DNA of 64,000 nucleotides, taken from Synechococcus sp. PROS-7-1 (GTDB taxonomy: Bacteria > Cyanobacteriota > Cyanobacteriia > PCC-6307 > Cyanobiaceae). Shown here piece after piece: positions 35,368-44,320 of the stretch. Position numbers and translations under genes: made by a program. The DNA is taken from the NCBI RefSeq assembly GCF_014279795.1, contig NZ_CP047945.1, positions 1,632,572 to 1,696,571 of the forward strand, read 5' to 3'. The number at the start of each line of letters is the position of its first letter. Position 1 is the stretch's first letter. Under the pieces are notes generated by a model, which saw nothing but the letters and a program-made list of their open reading frames with translations, was not told the DNA's origin and did not search any database.

Positions 35368-36259
35368 ACTGCAATCCCTTCTGGGGTTACCGACCACCCT
35401 GGTGGGGGGCTATCTCGGCGCCGGAAAAACCAGTCGCATTAACCGCTGGCTGGAGAATCCAGCCCATGCCAACACAGCCGTGCTGGTGAATGATCTGGGC
35501 TCGATCAACATCGACGCCCAACGCCTGCGCGCAACCCATGGCCAGGTGATCGAACTCACCCAGGGGTGCCTCTGCTGCAGCCTGCGCGATGGCCTGGGCG
35601 AGGCCCTGCTGCAACTGGCCGCCGTACCCAGGCGGCCGCGCCGATTGCTGATCGAAACCAGCGGCATGGCCCTGCCCCTGCGGGTGGGGGAACAGGTGAG
35701 GCTCTACGGCCTGCACCTGGAGAACATCCTTCTACTCGTGGACCTGGAGCGGATCGAGTCCCTCTGGCATGACCGCTGGGTCGGCGACCTGGTGCAGCGC
35801 CAGTTCGAAGGAGTGGATCTCATCGTGCCCACAAAAGTGGATCGCCTGGATCCCGCGCAGGTTGAGCGGCGTCAGCGCTGGCTCCAGGAGCACCTGAAAA
35901 GCTTGCGCAGTTGCAAGGAGCCAGCACCGTTCCATCCCGGCGCCGAAGCCTTGGTGGAAAGCGAATGCTGGCAGCGGCAACATCCCATCCCACGGCAGGT
36001 GCTGCTGCAATGGTTGGCCTCCCTCGATCCGGCACTGCTGCGGCTGAAAGGAGAGGTGTGGCTGGAAGAGCAACCCGGCGGCCCCCTGCGCTTGGATCGG
36101 GTCGGCGAGCGGGTGCAGCTGGATCAATCGCCACAGCGGCCCTGGCGTGACGGGGAGTCGCGCTGCAGCCGACTGGTGGCGATCCGTCGCAGCGGTTCCC
36201 AGCAACAGCACTGGCCATCCGAGGAGATCACGGCCAATCCCATGCCTGTCTGTCCATGA
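35354..36259 (+). CDS. COG0523 (CobW/YciC-like) GTPase metallochaperone
   Basis: 301 residues. Walker A GGYLGAGKT at about 18-26, the metal-binding GCLCC motif at about 71-75, LLIETSGMALP (switch/Walker B) and the guanine motif TKVD near 158. The C-terminal domain is short. COG0523 proteins pass zinc or other metals to client enzymes using GTP. It overlaps the amidohydrolase gene by 14 bases and the MFS gene by 4, so the neighbouring metalloenzyme is a natural client candidate. Confidence 0.85.
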   Translation: MAPSELQSLLGLPTTLVGGYLGAGKTSRINRWLENPAHANTAVLVNDLGSINIDAQRLRATHGQVIELTQGCLCCSLRDGLGEALLQLAAVPRRPRRLLIETSGMALPLRVGEQVRLYGLHLENILLLVDLERIESLWHDRWVGDLVQRQFEGVDLIVPTKVDRLDPAQVERRQRWLQEHLKSLRSCKEPAPFHPGAEALVESECWQRQHPIPRQVLLQWLASLDPALLRLKGEVWLEEQPGGPLRLDRVGERVQLDQSPQRPWRDGESRCSRLVAIRRSGSQQQHWPSEEITANPMPVCP

Positions 36260-37815
36260 GCACGTCATCGCCAACGACCCTGAGCGTGTCCGCGCTCACC
36301 GTTCCCTATCTGGGCATCCTGGCCAGCCTGCAGTTGATCGATCCCAGCGTGGCCAACATCGCGCTGGTCAAGGCCAGCCAAGCGATGGACATGCATGGAG
36401 CGACCCTGGCGCTGGCAGCCAGCACCTCAACCCTGGCGCAAGCCGCCACCGTTCTGGTGATGGGGTTTCTCGGAGATCGCCTCGGACGGCGGCGCATCCT
36501 GGCGGCCTCCCTACTCCTGACGATCGCGGGCAACAGCATCACCGTGCTGGCCCCGGACACGGGCCTGTTTCTGGTGGGGCGGGCGTTCACAGGCATCGCC
36601 CTGGGCTCCGTGCTCGCTGCAACATTTGCGGCCGTTCGCTTCGTCAGCACCCCGCAAACCCTGGGCCGTGCCCTTGGGTTATGGAATCTGCTGATCATCA
36701 TCGGCTTCATCCTTGGCTCCTTGGCGGGAGGCACCCTGGCCAACCTCAGCTGGCGACTGGCGATGGCGCTGGTCCCTCTGATCAGCGCTCTCTGCCTGCT
36801 GGCCCTTCCCGCACTGGTGCCGCCAATGCCTGCCAACCGGGAACTGCGCGCCGATGGCCCCGGCCTGGTGAGCATTGCCGCTGCCATGGTGCTGTTTCTC
36901 TACGGCGTGAGCCAAGCCGTGTCTGGGCTCACGCGCGTGGAATTCTGGCTGCCGACCGTGGCGGGCCTGGTGCTCTTCGCTGTGCACTACCAGCTGGAAC
37001 GACGCAGCAGCCAGCCGATGTTTCCGCCCGGGCTCTATGAACGGGGACTGTTTGCCGCCGCCGTGGTGAGCGGGATCGGCTGGAACTTCGCCCAGTCGGT
37101 CGTTCAACTGCAGACCAGCAATTTCTGGCAGGTGGTGCAGCGCTTCAGCACCACCCAGGTTGCCCTTGGCCAATTGCCACTCTTGATCTGCTTCGGTGGC
37201 GGCGGCATCGTGGCCGGACGGCTCATGCGACCGGGACGCCGCATGCTCCAGCTGATGGGCTGGGGAAGCCTGGTGTTGGTGGCTGGGGTGGCGCTGCTGG
37301 GAGGCATTCGGGCCGATACCCCCTATCCCATGCTGCTGCCGGCACTGGTGCTGGTGGGCCTGGGGCTGGCCTTCGTGGCCGTCCCCCAATCAGCCCTGTT
37401 TGTGCAGGAAGCTCCATCCGACAGTTTCGGAGCTGTCACGGCCTTCCGCACAACCACAGGCCAACTCGGATTCGCCCTTGGCCTGGCAGCCAGTGGCGCG
37501 ATGGTGAGTGGATTCGGATTCACCGATCTCCGCCTGAAACTGCTCGAAAACGGTGTTCCTGAAGGGGATGTGGCTGCTGCCATGCAGCAGGTGAAGCAAC
37601 TGCTGCGAAGCGGAACCAGCTCAGGCGCAGACAGCGCAGGATCAGCGTTAACGGAGGCGATCGGCAGGTCCTATGCCCAGGGCTTGGCTGGAACCCTTTG
37701 GGTGGTGGCCGCCATCACCGCCCTACTGCTGATCATCAGCCTGTTGCTGCTGATCATCGGCAGAGAGCAGCAGCTCCTTGATCAAGCTGGCGTCGACTCA
37801 GCATCCAGGCCCTAG
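36256..37815 (+). CDS. MFS transporter, DHA2-like (14-helix)
   Basis: 519 residues with about fourteen hydrophobic helices. MFS signature FLGDRLGRRRILAASLLL (about 74-91) and the DHA2-type LGLWNLLIIIGFILGSLAGG. Such proteins export drugs or metabolites with proton antiport. The start ATG overlaps the COG0523 stop, placing it third in the amidohydrolase operon, so it may move the substrate or product of that enzyme. A 10-base direct repeat sits at its stop codon. Confidence 0.85.
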   Translation: MSTSSPTTLSVSALTVPYLGILASLQLIDPSVANIALVKASQAMDMHGATLALAASTSTLAQAATVLVMGFLGDRLGRRRILAASLLLTIAGNSITVLAPDTGLFLVGRAFTGIALGSVLAATFAAVRFVSTPQTLGRALGLWNLLIIIGFILGSLAGGTLANLSWRLAMALVPLISALCLLALPALVPPMPANRELRADGPGLVSIAAAMVLFLYGVSQAVSGLTRVEFWLPTVAGLVLFAVHYQLERRSSQPMFPPGLYERGLFAAAVVSGIGWNFAQSVVQLQTSNFWQVVQRFSTTQVALGQLPLLICFGGGGIVAGRLMRPGRRMLQLMGWGSLVLVAGVALLGGIRADTPYPMLLPALVLVGLGLAFVAVPQSALFVQEAPSDSFGAVTAFRTTTGQLGFALGLAASGAMVSGFGFTDLRLKLLENGVPEGDVAAAMQQVKQLLRSGTSSGADSAGSALTEAIGRSYAQGLAGTLWVVAAITALLLIISLLLLIIGREQQLLDQAGVDSASRP

Positions 37816-37833
37816 GGATCGGGCCTAGGGATC
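37811..37833. repeat. paired 10-base direct repeat at convergent stops
   Basis: CCTAGGGATC occurs at 37811-37820 and again at 37824-37833. Each copy contains CCTAGG, a palindrome, so each supplies a TAG in one direction: the first ends the MFS gene (37813-37815), the second ends the convergent 88-residue gene (complement 37825-37827). A curious shared stop context, of no proven function. Confidence 0.6.
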
Positions 37834-38091
37834 CGAACGCTGCTCATCATCGAGCAACGCGTCGAGGGTGACCGCCGTACGCACCAGAGCCTGATACTTC
37901 TGAAACACCCGCTGGTTGCGCTCCAACCAGCGGGCCGCCACAACAGCCCCTTCACCTGTTGCCGAGCCCGCCAGTCCTGCAGGCCCCTCGCCATCCATCA
38001 GCTCGAGGTCGTCCTCCCGGGCGATCAGGGCCAGCAGCAATTCATGCAGACGCTGACGACGCGAAAGCTGCCGTGAATCAATCCCAGTCAT
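37825..38091 (-). CDS. small conserved soluble protein
   Basis: 88 residues from ATG 38091. Helical, with QRLHELLLALIAREDDLEL and a Gly/Ala loop (GPAGLAGSATGEG), ending in an acidic tail. No motif recognised. Its start overlaps the end of the secreted-protein gene upstream by 14 bases, implying one transcript. Confidence 0.6.
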   Translation of the reverse strand: MTGIDSRQLSRRQRLHELLLALIAREDDLELMDGEGPAGLAGSATGEGAVVAARWLERNQRVFQKYQALVRTAVTLDALLDDEQRSDP

Positions 38092-38395
38092 CACCGCATT
38101 GATTGCGCACGTAATCCTCCCGCAACTCGCGAAAATCCTTGGTTTGGCGCGCCAGGAGCGCACTGGCCTCCTCCGCCTGCTGCGGATTGTCCCCTGAAGC
38201 CTGCGACGCGGCGATCAGCATGCGGTTGCGCGCCATCGACGCACCAAGCGTGTTCATCAAACGCTTGATCAAGCCGCAATCATCCACCGCTCGCGCTGGC
38301 GTCGGCACCAATAACACCACCAGCACTGCAAGGACGAAGGACTGGACCACAACCGTGTTGACGTCTGGGCGCCAACGTACCGCCGCCTGGCGCAT
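38078..38395 (-). CDS. small secreted Cys-containing protein
   Basis: 105 residues from ATG 38395 (two further in-frame ATGs lie upstream). A signal peptide with a basic N-region and the helix VVQSFVLAVLVVLLVPTPARA precedes a helical mature part with two Cys at its ends (VDDCGL, RNQCGD). It may be a periplasmic helical protein stabilised by a disulfide. Divergent from the secreted gene at 38489 across about 93 bases. Confidence 0.6.
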   Translation of the reverse strand: MRQAAVRWRPDVNTVVVQSFVLAVLVVLLVPTPARAVDDCGLIKRLMNTLGASMARNRMLIAASQASGDNPQQAEEASALLARQTKDFRELREDYVRNQCGDDWD

Positions 38396-38488
38396 TGATC
38401 CCACCTGTGCAGATCTACTGCCACCAGCACGATCGATTGTCATGGTGACGACATGGAGGCGTTGACACCTCCGCCACCCCAAAAACCC

Positions 38489-38986
38489 ATGCCCAATCAG
38501 CGTCGCGCTGCGGTGCTGGCAGGCCTGTCAGTCCTGCTTGGCAGTTTCAGCGCACCCGTGGTGATGGCCGAAGAGCTGTACAGCCTGGACACCACCTGCA
38601 GAACCGGCGATCGATCCTTTGCCTGTCGCGTGCAGGCGGTCAACGTCGACGACACCACCGAATACCGCCATCAGTTCGGCTCCCGCACCGTGAGCTATCG
38701 CGTGATCGAAGATCCCTTCGTGCGCATTGAGGGCCGAGGCAGCAACGCCAAGCCCTGGATCTCGGTGAAGAACGCGTTGATCAACTTCAAAACAGAAGAG
38801 TTGTGCTTCAACGATGAGGCCTTCTGCGTGAAGAACCCCTCATTCCTGGCCGACGTTCTGATCAACAGCGGTGATGCCATGCAGGGCCGAACCCGGGTGG
38901 GCATGGCCTTCGCTCCCAATGGTCGCGTGGATGTGGCCTGTTTTGACAACGGTTGTGACCGCCTCAAGGAGGCCATCAAGCAATGA
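38489..38986 (+). CDS. secreted conserved hypothetical protein
   Basis: 165 residues from ATG 38489; an in-frame ATG at 38453 would add 12 residues of weak coding. Signal peptide (about 1-27, VVMAEE) and a mature beta-rich domain with six Cys, probably in pairs (TTCRTGDRSFACR, ELCFNDEAFCV, ACFDNGC). Its stop overlaps the start of the repeat-rich gene by four bases (ATGA), so the two are made together. No family recognised. Confidence 0.65.
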   Translation: MPNQRRAAVLAGLSVLLGSFSAPVVMAEELYSLDTTCRTGDRSFACRVQAVNVDDTTEYRHQFGSRTVSYRVIEDPFVRIEGRGSNAKPWISVKNALINFKTEELCFNDEAFCVKNPSFLADVLINSGDAMQGRTRVGMAFAPNGRVDVACFDNGCDRLKEAIKQ

Positions 38987-39912
38987 CAAAAACCATCAGA
39001 AACCGCTGCACACGACCGATCGCAGGATGCCTCGGCCTGCTCCTCTCCCTGCAACCCGCGGCCGGCCTGGCCGCCCTCTCCAGCGACGACGCCATCCATC
39101 AGGAGTCCGCGCAAGAACAGCTCCTGAGCCAACGCCGCGGTGGTGGGTCTAGAGGTGGTGGGTCCAGAGGTGGTGGCTCGCGCAGCAGTGGATCAAGGAG
39201 CAGCGGTCGAACCGGCTTCAGCTCCTACAGCGGCAGTCGTCAGACCACCCGTCAAACAACCCGTGGCAACCGCCAAAGCACCCGCCAGGGCAATCGCAGC
39301 ACGCGTCAGGGCCAAGTGCGCAGCAACAGCGGCACACGCCAAAGCACCCGTCAGGGCAACCGCGATACCCGCCAGACCACGCGCGGCAGCAACATCGATG
39401 CCCGCCAGCAGGGACGGACGGACCGCACCAACAGCCGCCAGAACAACCGCACGGATCGCGTCGATACAAGGGCCGATACACGCCGTGATGTGGTCAACAA
39501 CTGGGATCGCTATGGCAATGGTTGGTACAGCAACAACAACTGGACCAACAACCGACCCTGGACCTATGGATGGTACGGAAGCTCCTACTACAACAACTGG
39601 GGGTGGTATCCCGGTCAGGCTGCGGCCTGGGGCCTGGCTGGTCTGGCCACTTTTGGCGTGATCAACAGCCTCGTGACATCAGCGCAAAGCAATGAGGTGA
39701 GCTACATCGAGGTTCCCGACTCCGATTACTACCTCTATTACCCAAGCGTGACCGCCACGGGCGATGTGGTGACGTTTGAGGTGAATGACGGGGGAAGCAC
39801 GGTGCGCTTCAGTGCCGACTGCCGCCAGGGGACACTCAACGGCGCCACACCGCGCAATGCCGATGAGGCACAACTGCTGAACGCCGCATGCCAAGTGGCC
39901 TTTGGTCAATAA
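38983..39912 (+). CDS. secreted protein with Arg/Thr/Gln-rich repeat tract
   Basis: 309 residues. A signal peptide (about 1-31) is followed by Gly/Arg/Ser triplets (three GGGSR units), then about 90 residues of near-tandem repeats on the theme NRxTRQ (TTRQTTRGNRQSTRQGNR and variants), then a Tyr/Trp/Asn-rich segment (about 165-205: NGWYSNNNWTNNRPW), a short hydrophobic helix, and a small beta domain. The repeat tract is very basic and almost free of hydrophobic residues. Nucleic-acid or polysaccharide binding outside the cell is possible but unproven. Confidence 0.7.
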   Translation: MTKTIRNRCTRPIAGCLGLLLSLQPAAGLAALSSDDAIHQESAQEQLLSQRRGGGSRGGGSRGGGSRSSGSRSSGRTGFSSYSGSRQTTRQTTRGNRQSTRQGNRSTRQGQVRSNSGTRQSTRQGNRDTRQTTRGSNIDARQQGRTDRTNSRQNNRTDRVDTRADTRRDVVNNWDRYGNGWYSNNNWTNNRPWTYGWYGSSYYNNWGWYPGQAAAWGLAGLATFGVINSLVTSAQSNEVSYIEVPDSDYYLYYPSVTATGDVVTFEVNDGGSTVRFSADCRQGTLNGATPRNADEAQLLNAACQVAFGQ

Positions 39913-39916
39913 CGGT

Positions 39917-41002
39917 TCAGGAATGCGGCGGTTGCTGGGCGATCAGCTCCTGCAACCGCTGCTCCGCCGCCGCTTCCAACTGCACAGGAGAGGGGCGATA
40001 GGTCCTCGCCTGGGACGCTCTCGCCTGAATCGCCGCTCGGGCCTGCTGCCAGCCAGCGATTCCGAGGTTTCGATAAATCCTCTCCACCGTTGTGATGGGT
40101 GATGCCACCAGATCGGTATAGGCCACCTCCACCAACCGCCCAGGTGGGATCTGGGCACGGGACGCCGCAAAGGCGCCCATCAGCTCAGCGTGGGCCGCCA
40201 CGGTTTCCTCAACCTGTTGCAGTTGATCGGGCACAGCCTGAAATCCCATCAGCCCCCCCAAGCGCTGCTTCACCTGCACCAGGGAGCGAATCGACGCGAT
40301 TGGATCGCGCTTGAGCAACACAAAACGAGCCTTGGGATACAAGTGCAAGAGCAGGGGAATACGTGCTGTGTGGGCTGAATTTTTGATCACGAGATGGGTC
40401 TTCCCTTCCCCGTCGTGCAACCAGGTGAGCTTGGTGAACCTCGCAAGCTCACGCCGGAAGGCTGCCGTGGAGGCCAGCACATAACGGCGAAAACATCGGG
40501 GATAACAACGCGGGAATGCCACTCCGGCCATGTTGGTGTCCAAGGTGAGCCGCACCAAACCGAGTTCGTCCTCCTGAGGATCCAGTGCAGACCAAGGCAC
40601 CGCATCGATCGGGCGATGCGCGCTGATGATCCGATTCAAGAAGCCCACGATCCAAGGCTTCAAAAGGAGGCCCACCTGCGGAGCCACCGTTAAGGCATTC
40701 CTCGCCGTAGCCGCAGCTGGATCCGACGCCAGCAGTTGATGCAGGTAAGTGGTGCCGCTGCGCCAATGCCCGATCACCACAACAGGATCATCCGGTGGCT
40801 GAATCGTCGCCAAACGCCTGGAGTACAGAGCAGTCTGGAGCCAGGCCAAAGGTTCGAGCAGCAACCCAGAGAGAACAGGGATCACAGCGTTCAACCCAGA
40901 ACGCCAGTGCGGTTTGTAGAAGCGAAGCGCCTGGGCCAAGACTGAAGGCCTGATGCATCCCCCGGCGACAAACTGATCGGAACAACGCTGGAGGGGGTGC
41001 AT
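39917..41002 (-). CDS. sulfotransferase family protein
   Basis: 361 residues. The PAPS-binding P-loop GHWRSGTTYLHQLL (about 78-91) and the second motif RFVLLKRDPIASIRSLV are typical of cytosolic sulfotransferases. The N-terminal region has a hydrophobic stretch (about 38-60) that may anchor it at a membrane. It transfers sulfate from PAPS to a hydroxyl or amine, probably on a lipid, polysaccharide or small metabolite. It converges on the repeat-protein gene 5 bases away. Confidence 0.88.
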   Translation of the reverse strand: MHPLQRCSDQFVAGGCIRPSVLAQALRFYKPHWRSGLNAVIPVLSGLLLEPLAWLQTALYSRRLATIQPPDDPVVVIGHWRSGTTYLHQLLASDPAAATARNALTVAPQVGLLLKPWIVGFLNRIISAHRPIDAVPWSALDPQEDELGLVRLTLDTNMAGVAFPRCYPRCFRRYVLASTAAFRRELARFTKLTWLHDGEGKTHLVIKNSAHTARIPLLLHLYPKARFVLLKRDPIASIRSLVQVKQRLGGLMGFQAVPDQLQQVEETVAAHAELMGAFAASRAQIPPGRLVEVAYTDLVASPITTVERIYRNLGIAGWQQARAAIQARASQARTYRPSPVQLEAAAEQRLQELIAQQPPHS

Positions 41003-41064
41003 TCAAACAATTGACACTCAGCAGGCCAGCAAAGGCCTTAGAGAAATTAATATAGGGTTATGCA

Positions 41065-42093
41065 ATGAGTTCGATGCGCAGCAAGGACTACCGCCAAGAG
41101 CATCTCGAGAAAGTCATAAGACTTTCTTTACATCAACCTTGTCGCTGGTCTGCTCCGTTCAAATCCGCTACCGAACTGGCTTCCCACCTGAAGCGCCTCG
41201 GCAAAACGTTTGAGGCCATTCAACTTAGCCAAGGGCGATTATCAGGCCGATTCAGTTACGCCAATTTCGACTCAATCACCATTCTTGAAATCAGCAGCAA
41301 TCAATGCTTGCTCTTGAATGGAGATCGCGGGCCCGACTGCATGAGCTTTTGCCTAGAATCATCGGGAGTGGCCGATGAACACAAAACGCATACGCTGCCT
41401 GTACCCAAATATTCAATCAACGGATTCAAATCAAACCTCAGAGAATCACACTTTCAACTCACAGCAAACACCACAACCTATTTTGCAATCACGTCAGCCA
41501 ATAAAATCAACACCATCCTGGACCTACACAACGCAGAGGCTTTAAAAGAACAATTCCTAAATTGCAACAGCGCTCAGATCACCCCGAGCAAACACAATAA
41601 GCTCAAAATTTTACTTGAGGAGGCAATCAGCGATTCAACCACTGACCATTTTACTCGACAACAAACAGGAAACACAATAATCAAGCATTTTCTAGACTTT
41701 TTTGCGAGTACGAAAGAAATCGATTGCTATCCATTTGAATTAACGCAACGCCAGTTATTGGTCAAAGACTTTATCCAACTTGGCTTCAATCGCGGAAGCG
41801 AAAAGCTAAATCTAGACTCTATCAGCAAACAACTCTATTGCTCCAGACGAACCCTCATCCAAGGCACAAAAGATGCCTTCGAAATGGGTCCAATGGAGTT
41901 GATGAAAATCATTCGTCTTGAACAGGTGAATTGGATGCTGCGTAGCGAAGAAGCGAGAAGCAAAGCCACGCTTCGCAACGTTACAGATATCGCCCAACAC
42001 TTTAATTTTTACAGCAGAGGTCATTTTGCCAGGGCCTATCAAAACCTGTTCGAGGAAAGTCCTAGCCAAACATTGCAAGAGAATGGAACCTGA
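41065..42093 (+). CDS. AraC-family transcriptional regulator
   Basis: 342 residues. The C-terminal third (about 250-335) is an AraC/XylS double helix-turn-helix: LDSISKQLYCSRRTLIQG, then RNVTDIAQHFNFYSRGHFARAYQNLFEESPSQ. The N-terminal part is a soluble effector domain without recognised ligand motif, rich in Asn, Ser and Thr. Codon and base use are visibly AT-richer than neighbouring genes, which fits horizontal gain. Its stop abuts the barrel gene at 42094. Divergent from the sulfotransferase gene across about 60 bases. Confidence 0.85.
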   Translation: MSSMRSKDYRQEHLEKVIRLSLHQPCRWSAPFKSATELASHLKRLGKTFEAIQLSQGRLSGRFSYANFDSITILEISSNQCLLLNGDRGPDCMSFCLESSGVADEHKTHTLPVPKYSINGFKSNLRESHFQLTANTTTYFAITSANKINTILDLHNAEALKEQFLNCNSAQITPSKHNKLKILLEEAISDSTTDHFTRQQTGNTIIKHFLDFFASTKEIDCYPFELTQRQLLVKDFIQLGFNRGSEKLNLDSISKQLYCSRRTLIQGTKDAFEMGPMELMKIIRLEQVNWMLRSEEARSKATLRNVTDIAQHFNFYSRGHFARAYQNLFEESPSQTLQENGT

Positions 42094-43140
42094 CTACCCT
42101 CCCGTTGGGAAAAGGAACTGAACCTGAGCGCGGAACGTCCAATCTCCAATCAGAGTTTGACCGGCCACCTCTGGCTTAACTGCATTGTAATAGGCACTCA
42201 GCGATGCATTCACAGGTTGCGTCCCTAAAACGAAAACACGACCAACACCAGCCCCGACCGGAACAGTCCAACCTTTGTTTTCAGCTTGATTCCAGTTAGC
42301 AGTAATGATGGGGGAGCTGGTGAGGTACCAACCCTTCGGCAGGTTGTAATTCAGAAAAGGTTGAATCAACATCTTGTTCACATCGCGACCAGCTTCTCCT
42401 GAAAACGACCAGATATTATTGATCAAACCACCGGCAACAATTGGCCCCTTTGTATAAACAAGAACACCTGTCGGCCCCGCACTCCAACGCTTCGAGCTAA
42501 GGCGATTGTCAGTTGCCGATGGAATCACCATCGTTGGCCCAACGCCAACGGTGAAATTACCCTTCAGTGTTGGCACGAAGAAGACAGAGGGATTGATATC
42601 CCCCAATGACTGAATGGATGTACCCCGAGCCCATGGCTGAGAGATGAAGGGAACAATCGTGCGTGTCACCAGCGTCAACCCCTCACTCACCTTGAAGGGA
42701 ATGACAGGCTGCACATTGACAACATTTTGCGTTTGATTCGCCTTGAAGTTGGTGCGATAGGGGGGAAGAGAAGGATCAGGAGATGGGATTGTGACATTTG
42801 GAGCCCACTGGGTTGAAGGCGTGGAATTCCATTGAATCGGAAGACTGATCAAGCTCGCAATTGGATTCTGCGCTGCCTTGGCGAGAGACCCTTCTTCCTT
42901 CGCCTTCGATTCTCCAGGGGTCACAGAAACAGGCTCATTTCCTGTACCAGACTGAGACTGATCCGCACCATTCTGAGCAATGGTTGCTTCGGTCAGAAGC
43001 AGGGGAGTGAAATCAAAATCCGCCGGATCTGCGACGAGAGGCTGGTCAGTGACCTGTGCGCTGACAGAAGGACCCAGCAACGCTCCTGCCACGAGCCAGC
43101 AGAGAGGCGAGAACGCCAAAACCTTCAATGCCGCCATCAC
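42094..43140 (-). CDS. outer-membrane beta-barrel protein, neuromedin U/phenol-pathway type
   Basis: 348 residues with a signal peptide (about 1-28, SVSAQ). After an acidic/polar linker (about 30-95), amphipathic strands resemble the MetA/phenol-degradation barrel family often labelled neuromedin U: VGVGPTMVIPSATDNRLSS, IWSFSG, MLIQPFLNYNLPKGWYL and FRAQVQFLFP at the C-terminus. Phe/Pro-terminated final strand is suited to BAM insertion. Likely an outer-membrane channel or structural protein. Confidence 0.75.
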   Translation of the reverse strand: MMAALKVLAFSPLCWLVAGALLGPSVSAQVTDQPLVADPADFDFTPLLLTEATIAQNGADQSQSGTGNEPVSVTPGESKAKEEGSLAKAAQNPIASLISLPIQWNSTPSTQWAPNVTIPSPDPSLPPYRTNFKANQTQNVVNVQPVIPFKVSEGLTLVTRTIVPFISQPWARGTSIQSLGDINPSVFFVPTLKGNFTVGVGPTMVIPSATDNRLSSKRWSAGPTGVLVYTKGPIVAGGLINNIWSFSGEAGRDVNKMLIQPFLNYNLPKGWYLTSSPIITANWNQAENKGWTVPVGAGVGRVFVLGTQPVNASLSAYYNAVKPEVAGQTLIGDWTFRAQVQFLFPTGG

Positions 43141-43282
43141 GATCGTTTTGTAAGTACGGCGAGTTCTAGATCAATGGCCTCAGGGAATGGGTCTTACAGC
43201 ACCATAGTCTGCACAAACGGGATCACCGGAGCAGGCCGCTCTTGCCAGGAATCCCTAAGTTGAGTCCTGTAATTTTGAGTTG

Positions 43283-44320
43283 ATGCGCAGATTCATACTT
43301 CCTCTAATTGCATTGATTGCAATCCCTGAATTGCGCGCTGCTGCTGAGCCCATGCCAGCGCCAATGCCCTCACGAACGCAAGAGTCGGAGATCGGCTCGA
43401 TGCCCATGGCGCCATTGGTCCTGAGCCAGAGCATCGACGAGGAGAGCGGTGAAGAGCGCGATGAAGAGCAGAATCTTGAAGATGCTTGGCGGGTGTATCT
43501 CGATCTCTACGCCTTCTTGGTGCCCACCACCTACACAACCACAGAGGTGAATGGCAACAGAACGAACTCAGCGCTTCCACTGTCGGATGTCATCAACACA
43601 CTGGATGAGGCACTCACCTTTAAAGCCCAGGTGGAGTACGGCCGCATCGGATTCATGGCCGGTGTGTACCACGGCAGCCTGTCAGACAGCCAATCTGCTT
43701 CCTTCTACAACGAAACCAGCAACCCCTTACGCAACCGACTGGATCTTCCGAGTCGCCTTCGAAAACGCACTCTGCGCGTCGAAGGCGATCTGGATCTGGA
43801 GGTTGATGCCAATCAAACAGTCGTCGATCTGGCCTTCCGGTACCGGGGAGGAGCGATTCAAAAACCACGAATGGAGAAAGGCAGCAGCAGTTTCATTGGC
43901 CTGGTGGGAGCCCGAATCATCGATGCCAACATTCGCACCAACTTCACGCTGAACAACGAATCAACCCTCTCCGTAGAGGGACGACGCGTCAACAGAGAGC
44001 TAACCCGTGAGCTGAAGAAATCCTCAAGTGAGAGTTACGGCAACACCTGGGCGCAACCGCTGATTGGTGTCTTTGGCACCTATGCCATCAGTGAAGACTG
44101 GCAAGCCTTTGCCTACCTCGATGCAGGCGGATTCGGTCTGAGCGGAGAGCAGGATCTGAGTGGAACCGCGCAGGCAGGCATTGCCTATGCCCTGGGGAAC
44201 TCAGCTCAGATCTCCCTTTCCTACAAGTATTTCGGCCTTGATTACGCCGGAGGCGGTGGCAACTCCTACAGCGTTGATCAAAGCGGCGTGAACCTAGGCC
44301 TGCGCTGGCTATTTGATTGA
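43283..44320 (+). CDS. outer-membrane beta-barrel protein
   Basis: 345 residues from ATG 43283. A signal peptide (about 1-22) leads to an acidic linker (DEESGEERDEEQNLED), then alternating amphipathic strands: WRVYLDLYAFLVPTTY, FKAQVEYGRIGFMAGVYHG, QISLSYKYFGLDYAG, ending VNLGLRWLFD. Beta-barrel outer-membrane architecture is inferred from pattern; no named family is clear. Shares a 142-base intergenic region with the divergent barrel gene at 42094-43140. Overlaps the amine oxidase by 12 bases. Confidence 0.7.
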   Translation: MRRFILPLIALIAIPELRAAAEPMPAPMPSRTQESEIGSMPMAPLVLSQSIDEESGEERDEEQNLEDAWRVYLDLYAFLVPTTYTTTEVNGNRTNSALPLSDVINTLDEALTFKAQVEYGRIGFMAGVYHGSLSDSQSASFYNETSNPLRNRLDLPSRLRKRTLRVEGDLDLEVDANQTVVDLAFRYRGGAIQKPRMEKGSSSFIGLVGARIIDANIRTNFTLNNESTLSVEGRRVNRELTRELKKSSSESYGNTWAQPLIGVFGTYAISEDWQAFAYLDAGGFGLSGEQDLSGTAQAGIAYALGNSAQISLSYKYFGLDYAGGGGNSYSVDQSGVNLGLRWLFD

